Source: Lindgomyces ingoldianus
Taxonomy: Eukaryota; Ascomycota; Dothideomycetes; Pleosporales; Lindgomycetaceae
DNA: 64,000 bases
NCBI RefSeq assembly: GCF_010093535.1
Contig: NW_022985189.1
Location: 486,712 to 550,711, forward strand
Direction of reading: 5' to 3'
Shown: one piece after another, positions 35,541 to 47,499 of the stretch
Layout of the letters: every line of letters starts with the position of its first letter
Numbering within the stretch: the stretch's first letter is position 1
Notes under the pieces: generated by a model
What the model was told of the DNA's origin: nothing
What the model saw: the letters and a program-made list of their open reading frames with translations, nothing else
The model's database searches: none
Position numbers and translations under genes: made by a program

Positions 35541-38420
35541 CTAGGCATCACGCACAAGGCGAGCTCCAGCCCAGACGTAAGGATAGCTTCGCTGGTACCA
35601 GTTGACGCTTGCCAGAAGTTAGATCTCAATTTCAAACGCCGAAAAGATGATGGATGCTTACAAAGTCTTACGTCCGGCTAGGCGAGGGTGCGTTGCCCAG
35701 GAACCTCCCAAAGTAATATTATGCTTTCCATCAAAGAAATCAGCTGACGAAAATTAGAACGAATATGTCACGACCCAAGCGTCAATAAATACCTGTATAC
35801 GCAGGGTATAAGTCCATCGGTTCGAACCCCTTATGCTTCTCCAGTACAGAGCTAGTCCACTCCCACACCCCACCCAAATCAGCTTGGCCACAGAGCTTGT
35901 TTCCCTTTTCCGCGACAGAAACGGGGTGCCAGTGTTGGAAGCCCACATTGATTCCTTCAAGGTCAATGAAGAGGTCATGCGGATGAGGACTGGATGCAGT
36001 ACTGGAGATGCCATTAGACGAACAGCATGATGGTGGCGATTCCTCCACACCGTCGTTGACAAGGTGGCTGCAAAAGTTAGATGGGCGCTACAGGAAGTCA
36101 GAAACTTACCCGTTGACGGCGGGAATCGTCTTTCCCAGAGACTTCTCAAACTCCTTAGACTTGGAGCGGTCAACATAGCTGTAGATGCTTCGGACTTCTT
36201 CCATCGTAGGAATGCGACCACCCATCCACCGGGCACAACCAGCCAACTCATCGTAAGACGCAACTACAGGCCAGTTCAAAGCGTATTGTAGAGGAACTGT
36301 ACCATACACAGTGCGGACATACTTTCCATAAGTCACACTCCGAGAGTAGCCATTAGCGCCATTGGCGTGACCATTGGCCCCGTTCATAACGCTGTCCCTC
36401 TTGACCATATCGGCTGCCTCCCCAAAAGCATACGGCTTGTCACACCAAGAGGCAGGAATGGTAGTCTTACCTGTCTTCTCTAAGTACTCGGCATATTCTC
36501 CATTTGTGATTGGTCGGGCTTTAGCACTGAAGGCCTCGACACGAACATTGCGCTTCGGCTTTTCATTGTCCCACCCGAAGTAGCGCTCTGGTCCACTCGT
36601 ACTTTCTGGATCATCCAGTCCAATGGTAATGTCTGACGCTGGAATATCAAACCATTCATTCTCAACTGCAGTCACCTCAGCCTGTCGGGCGATGGCTTCG
36701 AAATCCGGCTTGACGGTACCAGGTGGCGGGAGTATCTTCTCGCTTTGGAGGAGCATGTAGAGCAGAGTCTCTAGATGCATAGCTTCGTGCTCAAATCCAA
36801 TCCACATGGCACGTGAGACACGCCGGTTGGTAAAGGCAGCCCCAGAAGTGTAGAGGTTCTTCGTCTTTTGTCGAATTACGTCCTGAAACTTGAGTATCTC
36901 CTCTAGATTAGGCCAGGTCTCCGGGATCTCGCTGTGGGAGTGACAGTGGTCAGGATTCTCAACGTCAGGATCTATTCCGCGCTCGAAGATCTTGCGAAAA
37001 TATACTGGTTCGGTTGGAACGCAGCCAGTAGCACGAGAGATATGGATATCCAGGAACGTAGGAATATGTCCGAGGTAAAAGATACAATCGTTCCGGAGCT
37101 TGATGGGCTTAGCGAAGAGCTCTTGTTCTGGTATCATTTTGCGGGTAACGGCGTCCCAGGCCGCCCAAATTTCAATCCACTCTGAGATTGATGGTACGGG
37201 CTTGGCCGCGTAATTCTTTGGTGCGAGTGGGAGGAAGAATTCGGGCTTAGAAACCAAGTGAAGACCTGCTCTGAGATTAACGCCAACATATTTCTAGCGA
37301 CCATGCTGTAGGAACTCACCGTAGTCTCCTTTCGCGTTGTTCCAAACGCTATTCTCAACCAATCCTGCGCGTTTCCAGAGGCCAAGAATTTCCTCACGGG
37401 ACCACTTGTAGCTCTCTTCGATCCGGATTTTCTCGCCCTTGGGGATCGAAATTCCATCAATCACAACATCCCTGAGGGGACTTACAAAGGCGTGGTGTCG
37501 GCCGGCGATTCTATCGTATTCTCCAATCACTTTCCAGTCGTCAAGGTTGAAAACGTCACCTTTCTCCATAAGGCGATTGGCATGTTGGAGGCCATTGAGG
37601 ATGAAATCGTGGGTCACATTCTCCCTGTCATTGTAGGCATGGAAAACTCGATCTGGTTCCTTGCAGGAGTCGATGCCAATCAGCAGAGTATCGCCGGGTT
37701 GGAGCGCATCTCGAAAGCCGGACAGGAATGGCGAAACCTCATATCGCTTGAAGTTGCCTAAGCTGGAGCCGAGCCAAAGGATGGTCTTGGGCTTTCCGCT
37801 GACTTGTGGTGATTTGAGCCATTCCAAGCCATGATCGTAAGTACCATACAGGCCAAAGCACTTGACGTGCTTATAGGTAGGGATCTCGGCAAAAGTACGC
37901 TTGAGCTCCTTCAACGACAAGTCAAGAGCGTAGTACTCGACATGTTTCCCGAGACGGTCAATGGCTTGGAGAAGGATGTTGACCTTCCGTAGATTGCTAC
38001 AGAGTTATTAGTACTGACGATGTCCGCCGACGGATTTGTTAGCTTCCGGGACGCAGGTTCCTACCCGCTGCCAAGTTCCACGACAATCGATCCTGGCCGA
38101 ATGTGTTGAGCAATTCGATCTGCGTATGTCTCCAATACCTCAATTTCGGCATTGGTGAGATAGTACTCCTCCAAGTACGTAATTTTCTCAAAGAGACGCA
38201 AGCCCGCCTCATCGTAGAGCAGGAGGGTGGGCAAGGTTTTCTCGCCGCCGGCATTGGGTCTCAGCCCCTTCTTGATGTCCTGCAGGATGTCGAATTCGGT
38301 AGCGCCGACCCTGATGTCGAGGATGTCGGTTGCCCCGCTGGTTGCCATGACTTGGTAGGGCGTCGAATCGTTTGAGGGAGCGTTCGATGCCGCTCTTGGA
38401 AGAGCCGCGTTAATAGTCAT
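35541..38420 (-). CDS. egt1: Ergothioneine biosynthesis protein EGT1 (methyltransferase-sulfoxide synthase fusion)
   Basis: Six exons: 38065-38420, 37320-37996, 36110-37265, 35793-36067, 35662-35743 and 35541-35607. Introns are 68, 54, 42, 49 and 54 bp; the phases agree and give 870 residues. The N-terminal half is an EgtD-like methyltransferase that converts histidine to hercynine (SAM loop VVELGSG near residue 118). The C-terminal half is EgtB-like: a DinB domain with the iron-binding His triad at about 411 (YLGHIPTF), 504 and 508 (HEAMH), then a formylglycine-generating-enzyme-like domain ending GGSWATHPR and NWYQRSYPYVWAGARLV. It joins cysteine to hercynine with oxygen. The fusion is normal in fungi. 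The start is the first in-frame ATG. It lies 252 bp upstream of the PHD-finger gene, same strand. Confidence 0.95.
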
Positions 38421-39440
38421 CCCGCAAAGTGGCACCAAGATTGCGTGATTTATATATGTTCACAACAGCTTCGATAGGCGTGGAAAGGACGAAGGTAGAG
38501 GTGCGTTTAGACCGGCAGAGTGGATTGAGGAACAGAGACCATCAGCTACCAGGAACACTCGGCTAGTGCATTGCATTCATATAAAATACTTTTCGAGGTA
38601 GCAAATCAAGGGCCCGGATATACTCACGATGGGGACTGGTCCGATGGCAGTGCTTACTGGGAAGGAACCTGAGAGGACGGATTCCTCATCAACCCCACAG
38701 CCACGGCTCGCGCATAGGGCGCGGATGCGAGAGGAGCACAATTAGCAGGGCCCAAACGTACGACCCGGGACGACTACGGCGTTCAAATGACGTTAGGAAG
38801 AGGTGTAGCGGCAGAGCGGAAGACCGGTTTCGGCATCATGGTGTGGAGAACAAAGGCTGACATTTGCGACCAGCCCTAGAGGACACCATGCAAGGGCGAG
38901 CGCCCAGCAGGCACCGATCCACCAACTGCTTGCCCCAGTGGATGAATGTTGCATCCTGCTTTCCTGTCGCAAGAGTCCGCTGCCGTAGAAGTGGAGAAGT
39001 AGCACTCAAGGTCCTTGGATTGCGGGGTTCGATTGCGTCAACAGGGCATGCAGCACAAGTAGCGTCATGAGTGCATCAGGCGGGGTTTGACAAATTCAAC
39101 TGCGCGGGATACTTGTGAAAGGGTGTGAAGGATGTAGCTCACTGAGACATGCAGCCACAAAATGCACTGGCAGAGTTTGAATCTTGATGTTAGCGCGGAC
39201 ACAGAGGAGGTCGGTTGGAGCGTCATCAATTCTGGATGGCTAAAGTGCATCTCCGTCTGGAGCCCATCTAAGGCGGGATACGAGGTGTGAATAACGTTAA
39301 GTAAGCTTCAATGATCGCGGAATCAAAATAAATTCCGCCAGAACACGTCGTCGCGAAGAGCGGCAGTACGTGGGTCAGAGCTCCGAAAATTAGTGATCTT
39401 GCCAAAAGGGGTTTAGGCCATTCGATGTGAACGGAACGGC
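38421..39440. other. Upstream region of EGT1, no gene seen
   Basis: Unique GC-balanced DNA between the EGT1 start and the large insertion at 39449. Several short frames occur on both strands; none has coding character or a recognisable domain. Confidence 0.5.
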
Positions 39441-39448
39441 CGGAACTC
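39441..39448. repeat. Left 8-bp target site duplication of the 10.3-kb element
   Basis: CGGAACTC, identical to 49778-49785. Confidence 0.85.
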
Positions 39449-39469
39449 TTATCTCAGCTAGCTCAGCCG
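39449..39469 (+). repeat. Left terminal inverted repeat of the 10.3-kb element
   Basis: Begins TTATCTCAGCTAGCTCAG and is identical over 21 bp to the reverse complement of 49757-49777. Just inside, about 39485-39515, GGGGCGAAGCTCC and GGGGCAGAGCTCC form an imperfect subterminal direct repeat. Confidence 0.9.
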
Positions 39470-40499
39470 ATTGGGGAGAGAAGGGGCGAAGCTCCGACAG
39501 GGGCAGAGCTCCTGATACCCTTGCTAGTCAACATAAACCCATGCTAGTCGCGCCGGTGGCGCTCACGCTATCTTTCTAGCCAATAAGGATGCTAGATTTA
39601 GCTTCTCTCCCTAGCTGTCTAAGGGACTTTAGTAATTAATTATATAAATAACTAATTTTAGTGCTTACTTTTTATATAAAAATATATTATATTAATATTT
39701 ACATATTTTTCTTTTTTTCTAAACATTTTTAAACTTTAGGCTAACAGCTACATAACTTCTTACTATTATCTATTAAATTATTACACATTTTGCACGTTAT
39801 TTACTGTATAAAATAGCTAATAAGTCTACTAGTCCTACCCTGCGTCTGCGCTAGCGTTTATAACTCTTTTATCTTCTTTTAGCAGATAAGCTGCTACCTT
39901 CTTTATTATTACTTTTATTATTACCTTTTTTTATGTTCTTCTTACCTTTATTTATAGTTGCTGCTAAGCCTTAGGCTTTAGTTTTAATAACTTATTCTTT
40001 TATAACTTTATAAGTAGCAGGCGTGTCTACTTAGCGCGTCTAGTTGTCTATACCTATTTACACCCTAAGATTAAAGAAACTAGAGTAGGTTCTAGTGTTA
40101 ATAAATAAGCTATAAATGCTAATAAGTAAATTTATTAAGTTATATTTATAAAACCTGCTATTATTAAAGGCCCTACTACTTAGTAGATGTAAGATAATTC
40201 TTTAATTAGCACTAAAATAGCTAAATATTTATGTAGCATTAAGTAAAAATAATAAGTCTACTAGTGTCTTTAGTTTTATTATATTTATAAAAGAACTTAA
40301 TAGTTTTATTAGGCAGAAGTTTTTTAACTAGTATAATATAGCCTTTAGGCTAGATAAAGTTAATTTTACTAGGTTAAAGTTAATTATAGCTAATTAGGCT
40401 CTAAATTAAAGCAGGTTTATTAAGAAACTTTTATAAAATAAGTAGAGTGCTTAGGGCAGTTATAGTAAAGCTAAGAGTTTATAAAATAGTAAGGTGTAT

Positions 40500-42610
40500 C
40501 TAATTACTTTTATTATCTTATATTACTAGGCCTAGAAGAGATGCAACTACCTTACCTGCCTACTAAGTCTATATTTGCATAGTAGTAGTACAAAACAGCG
40601 TGTTATAGAGATGTTGTTAGGCTTAAGTGTTTATAACTTATATAAAATTATAAACTAAAAAGTTAATAAAATAGTAGACTATATAAAAAGCTTATAAGTT
40701 ATAATATTATGTTATATAGCTTATGTCTTACTTAATTTTAAGCTGCTAAGTCTTACGCATAATTCTTAGTTAATAATTATGTATAATAATTATAACTTTA
40801 CTAACTAGACTTATAACTATGCTGTAGGTGTTGCAACAGCTATCTAGTAAAACCTAATAACAGCGCTTATTATAAAATGTCTATAGATCCCTAAGGATAG
40901 TTTAACCTAGTCTATGTTTAATCTTAGCATAGCATTGCAGCCTAATTAGATCTGTATAGCGCCTAGCATAATTTAGGACTATATAAGCAAGCAAATTACA
41001 TTATGCTATATGTTGCGCACTATAGCTGCTATCTACAGTGCTACTATATTAAGAGTCTTTATTAGCTTAGAGGACTAGTTACTATTAATGCTAGCTGTTA
41101 AAGTCTTACTATGTAAAAAACCTAGCTAGGTAAATTATCTAAAAGTAATATTTTTTAATAAAGGCGTTATTAATAAAACTTATAAAGTATATAATAATAT
41201 TTAGCTTTAGTAGTTAAATATTTCTATAGATCTAGAAAAGCTAAGCTTTAAAACATAGCTATAGATAGTATAAGGCAACTAGAAAACTGCTAAGTTTATA
41301 CACAGTCTTAAAAAAGAGCAGCGCGGCGCGTTCTAGCTATATAATAAGAGGGATTAGATAATTAAACTACTTATATATTTTTATATTCTTTAAGCACTTA
41401 CTTACATAATTATTTATACGCACTTTAATACACTTAAAAGTATAGACTTTTTTAGCAATCTTTTACATAATATTATGCGCTTAAACTATGCTAGTATTAA
41501 TTAAGGCAATGTTAAGTATTATATAGCTATGCTGCTAATACATCTAAGCTAGAGCGCCTAAATAGTTGTGTTGTTCTACTAGAAGATAGGCAACAGTAGA
41601 TATCTCTAAGGCTAGGTGCCAGATATCTATGCAGCAGATGTCTAGTAATACTAGTAGGGTCTTTATAATAAGGCTATTAGTTAGCTCTTGCCTAACTAGT
41701 ACATTAAGTTGCTTAAGCAGATACATAAGAAAGTCTTTACACTTACTATATAAAAAGGCTGTAATAATTTTAAAGGTAACTAGATAATAACATATTAGTT
41801 TTTTTAAAAAATTAAGATGTTTTTTACTTTATAGCATGTAGTTAAGTTTAGTAATATTAAAATTATTTATTACTTAATTAATTTATTAGCTGTATTCTTC
41901 TTTAGATCTAGTTAAAAGCGCTACAGTACTAAGCTGCTACACCTCTGCTAGTTAGTCTTAGATAGAGTGTTAACTCTAACACTTTAGTAGTCTATACTTA
42001 CCTCTAAGTTAGTTAATGTACATAAAAAGCTAAACACTTTTTAAGTAGTTAATATTATGCTTAAGCTTATAAACTATATGTATAAGCTTAACATGCAGCA
42101 CTTTAAAAATAAGACTTATAACATAAACTTTACTTTTAGTTATTTTACACTATTTTACTAGTTTTATATGCAACTCTGTGCGCTAATAAAAGGCGCTTTT
42201 AGAGAGAAGAGCAAAAACAAGCATACGCAGCGCAACATTAAGCTAAAGACATTTGCCCTTACTATTTATTTACTAAGTTATAGGCGCTGTAAGCGCTTAA
42301 CTAGTTAGATTAACTAAGAGCTTTCCTAGCCTATTATAAGCTCTAATATTATTGCTAGTAGTATTAAGTTATTAACATTAAAAGTTATAAACTTTAATAT
42401 TAGTAATGTTATATCTAGTAATTATATACTAGCACTAGATGTGACTAATCTAGCAAGCATTAGCGCAGAGAAGTTATGTTATATTAATGTAATAAAATTT
42501 ATAAAAATAGTTAAGGGCACAACCTATAGTAACTCTAGGGGTTTAGTTAATAATCTAATTAATAGTAATTTTAATAAAAGTCTTAATAAAGCCTTTAAAA
42601 ATAAATAAAG
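40500..42610 (+). pseudogene. RIP-degraded DUF6589-like gene relic
   Basis: One plus-strand frame can be followed for roughly 650-700 codons, interrupted almost only by TAG/TAA at positions where CAG, CAA or TGG would fit. Readable pieces include IMYNNYNFTN (about 40785), LKVIFFNKGVINKTYKVYN (about 41130-41190), KTAKFIHSLKKEQRGAF (about 41275-41330) and ALDVTNLASISAEK near the end. The sequence LKVIFxNxGxIxxTYxV followed by a GDxKTxxxIxSLxxEQR block is the pattern I associate with fungal DUF6589 proteins, which are common in repeated elements and have no established function. Family assignment is by eye; no intact protein can be made. Confidence 0.55.
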
Positions 42611-44127
42611 TAATTATATATTTTTATTTTATATATACTTATAGTAAGCACTTTTGTAATGTATAACAGCGTTATAAAGCACTATTTACTTAGTGTAGCT
42701 AATTAGACGCTGTGCGCTGTTAGTTGCTTACTAGTTTTAATAACTGCGTAGTGTTAGGTACATAACTACTCTCTAGTCCCCTTATATTAGCTTGTACGCC
42801 CTTGTCTAACCCACAGCCTATCTACATATTGCATGTATTAAGACAAATTCCTAGCTATAGATTACCTAGTTGCTAGCATACTATTATAGTTTTATACGCT
42901 TACTATTTCTAAAAGTTCTCTAATAATAATAATGCTTATTAGTTTAATAGTTTTAAAAAGTTTATAAAAATGCTTATATCTTACTTAAATAATTTAAAGA
43001 CATAGTAGCAGTAAATAAGGTTATATAAAGGCTTAACTATATTAAAGTAAGACTATAGTTAAAAATTAAAGAAGCTAAGGCTATCTTAATTACAGTAATG
43101 TTATGTTACTGCGCGTTTTAATTATTATAAACTATCTACTTATATTTACTACCTGCTGTTTAACATAGTTTAACTCTGTAACACTAATTAATTAATTACG
43201 TGTAACATATATTTACTTTAGTAAGACTTTTTTTTTTTTTATTTACTACTGCTACCTAGCCTGCTTATTATTAATCTAATGCCTTATAATTACTTATATA
43301 TATTATATCTTACTTATTTTTACCTACTTTTACCTCTAAATTAGGCAATTTTTAGTTGTAATTAGTAAAAAATGTTTAAAAAGTTATAATTTTTTATGCT
43401 AGTTAAACACTAGCGCTTTCTATATCTTTTTAAATAATTTTATAATGTGTACTTTTACTACTAGGCAGAAACTCTAGTCTAGTTAGGTGCTCTTGCTACT
43501 AAGGTAAGAGCTAGAGTATATATAGGCCTTTTTTCTCTAGTTAAACTTTTTTTAATTATCTTTAACTTTTTTACTTTAATTAGCTAAGTTTTTTCTACTT
43601 TTTTAATTTAAGCTGTACTAAACACTGTATAGTTACTCTATTCTCTACCTTGCCCTATAGGTGCTTGTCTACCTCTATTAACTAGCTAAGTCTCCCCTCT
43701 GTCTATGCGTTAGGCTGTACTAAACACTTTATAGTAATATAGTCTTACTCTTTCTCCCTTTATTACTTTTCTTAATTAACTAAACTATTCTTTTACGCGC
43801 TTTTAAACTCTTTTTTTTTACTTAACTATGTTTTTAAACTTTTTCTTGCTATACCTTTTTTTAATTAACTATATTTACTTTCTAACTATTGCCTATTACC
43901 TCCCTGCCCTTCTTTAAACAGTTGCATGTGTTAGATTTAGTTACTAGTGTTATGTATTAATAAGTATATCTAATCTTTTTATATTTTTAGACTAACTATA
44001 ATACAACTTTAGGCTATAACTGTTCTAAATTAAGTCTTTTTTTTTTTATTTATAGTTATATATTTTATTGTTATGCTTTATATGCTTATTTCTCTTTCTC
44101 TTTTTTTGTTGTTCCTGTTTCCTTCCT

Positions 44128-44184
44128 AGACGCTAGACCTAGACCTGGACCTAGACCTAGACCTAGACCTAGACCTAGACCTGG
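44128..44184. repeat. AGACCT hexamer minisatellite
   Basis: About nine 6-bp units of CTAGAC/CTGGAC type in a row, near the centre of the 10.3-kb element. Confidence 0.85.
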
Positions 44185-44349
44185 CTACCTTAGACAACAA
44201 TTAGCAACAATTAGCAGGCACAAAGTTAAGACAGAGTTCTAGAAAGTCTAGTGCGTACTAGTTAGGAGGGACTGCATGTGTGCTAGTGTGTACTAGCAAT
44301 TAGGCAACTAGGCACATGCAACGTTTGCTACATTGCTTTAGCAATGCTA

Positions 44350-44425
44350 TATTAGTAGGTAATTAGAGGGCAATTAGAGGGCAATTAGAGGGCTATTAGA
44401 AAGTAATTAGAGGGTAATTAAAAGG
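44350..44425. repeat. 11-bp minisatellite (GGCAATTAGAG type)
   Basis: About six units of 11 bp (ggcaattagag, ggctattagaa, agtaattagag, ggtaattaaaa), decaying to the right. Confidence 0.8.
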
Positions 44426-45839
44426 CATTTAAGACATCTATAATAATTAGTTTATCTAATTATAATAATTAGTTTACTAATTATTTAGCTAGGTCCCTCT
44501 TAAACCTAGTTTATTAGTAGGCACTAAAGGAAAAATAATTTAGATAATTCTACTGCAAAACTACTATCTAGCTTAGTCTATTTAGTTTTTATTTAGATTA
44601 TTTTTAATAGTGCCTAAAGTTGTAAGGCTAAGGGCTAGGTTTAAGCTCTTCTATAGCTAGGTAGTGTCTATTAATAAGTCCCCTTAGTTGTATAATGTAA
44701 ACATTCCTTAGTAGAGCACTATAGTAGAGGCATCCTTATAGTCCTAGGAAGATTCTAAGCAGACAGTAAAGCATTATATGCTAAAAGCTATATTGCGTAG
44801 AACTATCTCTTTTAGTTAACTAGCTCTTTAGAGTCTAGAAGGTCCTACGCTTGCGTAGGATAGCCTAAAGGGTGCCTATTAGTTTAGATAGCTGTTACTG
44901 TCTAGCTAAAAAGTATGTATAGTTTATATTATTTAATTCTTTTACTTAGTTAGCTAAATAAAGCAGATTTAACATAGGAATAATTTAATATAGGTGTGTT
45001 TATTATATAGGAAAGTGTTTATAGTGCGTTTATATAAGCAGCTAAGCGCTAATAGGTCTAGTGTGTAGATATAGCACATATTTTTAGAAAAACTACTTAA
45101 TTAAGAAATTATATTTATGCTTAGCATACTTTATTTTAACTTTATTACTAACAACACTTACTACAGCTACTTATATACCTTTCTTTAAAAACAACAACAA
45201 TAATTGCTTATAGGTTGCCCTACCTAGGCTTTTACATAATGCGCTAAAGATACGTAGACATGTAATATATACCTATAACTGCGCTAAGTTTCTTTATTAA
45301 ATTTTTTTAGCTACTTTTAAATTTAACATTTATCTTACTAAGACTTTTTACTAAACTTTCTTTTTATACCTACTATCTCTACTTAGAACTATAGCTGGCT
45401 TTAGATCTACTACTAAGTTTATCTCTAGGCTTAACCTACCCTACAACACACTTACCTAGCATAATAATACAAAGATATAGGCCTAGCAGCCTTTTTTTAT
45501 TTTATAGGTCTTCTACAACGCGCTTTTTGTCTATAAAGAGATATTTAGTTAATAAAGTGTTTTTTTTAAAGTTAAGAATAAAGCTTATTTATTACATTTT
45601 TTTTTCTAGCTGCACTATGCATAAAACTTAACACCCTAAACGCACGCACCCTATACTATAGGCAACCCCTTTAGGGAACCCCCTTATATAAAATAAGAGG
45701 ATGCGCTAGGGCAGCTATAAAAATAATAATAATAATTGCCTATAAGTGCTGCTCTGTCTACTCTAGTGTACAGCGCTCTAGAAAACTAGTTTAAATAAGT
45801 AAAGCTATTACTAACACTCTACACCTAAACTATAGTAAA

Positions 45840-47060
45840 AATAAGCATAGTTAGTTTAGTATTCTAAAAAAGACTACTTACACTTTTATTAATATATCTC
45901 TAAGCTTTGTGTAGTTAGAGTTAATAATATGTTTTAATAACACTTTTAACTATCTAACTATAGCTTGTCTACATTATAATAAATGCGCATACTACTTATA
46001 TTAGCTGCTTTATTATCTAATAGGCGCCTTTAATATTTACATATTAATTTACTTAAAAACACTGCACTAGCTACTAAATTAGTGTGTAACATATTTATAT
46101 TATGTAATAAGCTTTAATAAACTATAGTAATTAAAGTATAAAAAGTTCTTAACTATCTTAGTGTATATAGCATAAAGGACTAGCGCATAGCCTATTTGCC
46201 TCTATAACCTAGCTTAGAAGTGCATAGGCTAACAGTAATTTTATCTAATGTAATAAGAGGTAATAAGACTATTTTAGGCAGTAACAGGTAGTAACTACTA
46301 CTAGTTAGCGTGTGTAGGACCTAGGCTAGCATAGGGCTCTCTACAATTATAGCTGCGCGTTGCCTGTCCCTTAGCAACATATATAACTCTATACCTAGTA
46401 AGTATAGTACACTAAACGCAGTAAAGGCTGCTATAAATAAACTATTTAAACTAGAAAGGTGTGCTATAACTATAAAAAACCTACCTTAATAACTAGAAAT
46501 ATTACTAGGTAAGAAATTATTTTATAAAGAAAAGTTATTATTAAATAGCAACTTTAGTACTATAGTTAACACTATAGACTTAAATAACATATTAATTATA
46601 ACTAGTTTAAAGAGTAGACTATATTGCTTTAACTAGTTCTATTACTAGTAATATCTATATTGCGTAGCCTACATAGCTAGACTGTTATCTTGCATACAAC
46701 TACTTAATAAGGCCTTAGTAGCATTATGTATACCTAGTAACCTAGAGACATTGCCTGTCCTAGAGAGCGCGTTGTTTTTGTAAAACTTGCTTTATACTAT
46801 AAGTATAATACGCTTAAACTTACTTTTAATAAATGCTAAATGCAACTTTATAAACTTCTAGTCTAATAGCAGACAATTTTATACACTACTAGTGCTATAC
46901 CTACTAGACTTAATAAGCACTATAACTTTATTACTTTTAATATTTTTTTATCTAGTAATAAGCCTTACTAGCTTTTATTAGTTTAAGTATAGAAAAAACA
47001 CTAAAGATAAAAGTAAAACTAAAATATTATCTTTAAACACATTATAGACTTTTAGAAAGT
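45840..47060 (-). pseudogene. Unidentified RIP-degraded frame downstream of the helicase relic
   Basis: A minus-strand frame of about 400 codons has few stops, all at likely RIP sites. Readable parts include NALSRTGNVSRLLGIHNATK, LLRDRQRAAIIVESP and LDKITVSLCTSKLGYRGKQA. It could be the C-terminal extension of the helicase gene or a separate gene. I do not recognise a family. Confidence 0.4.
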
Positions 47061-47499
47061 ACTAAAAAGCAAATGCCTAACATATCTTCTAGATATGCTG
47101 TAATATAAGGCTAGCCTTACTTTTTAGCATTAGCGCAGTCTTTTTAGCAGGCAGAGGTAAGGCGCTTTAATATAGCATAAGTGCTAGATTATAACCTATG
47201 CAATAGGCAACTTTTTCTAAAAAAAGTTACTGTGTTAATTATATAAATAAGTTATTTTAGAAATACTAAAGTAAGTGCTTATAATAATACTTAGAGTTAA
47301 TTAGGTTTTACTACTTAAGCTTAATGCTAGCCTATTAGTTTAGCTATTTATTTGTTTAATTAAAGAGTCTACCTTTATGTTTATTATACTAAAATGTAAC
47401 TACATAATTTTATAAATTAGCTAAAGTGCTTTTAACCCCCTTTTCTACAGCCTCTAATTTAGGTTTATTGTGTAGGGGCGTAGACCTAGGCAGAGGTGT

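Larger units (their letters stand above)
42650..45830. other. Central AT-rich part of the 10.3-kb element
   Basis: No frame could be followed. It contains two minisatellites (44128-44184 and about 44350-44425) and long T runs. It may hold the 3' ends of the two inward-pointing genes. Confidence 0.5.

Noticed and set aside
35814..35832. GGTTCGAACC, a tRNA B-box-like string
   Set aside because: It lies in a coding exon of EGT1 (GFEPMD) and has no A-box or cloverleaf around it.
41544..41726. Minus-strand 60-codon frame in the 10.3-kb element
   Set aside because: It is antisense to the DUF6589-like frame and is explained by RIP composition.
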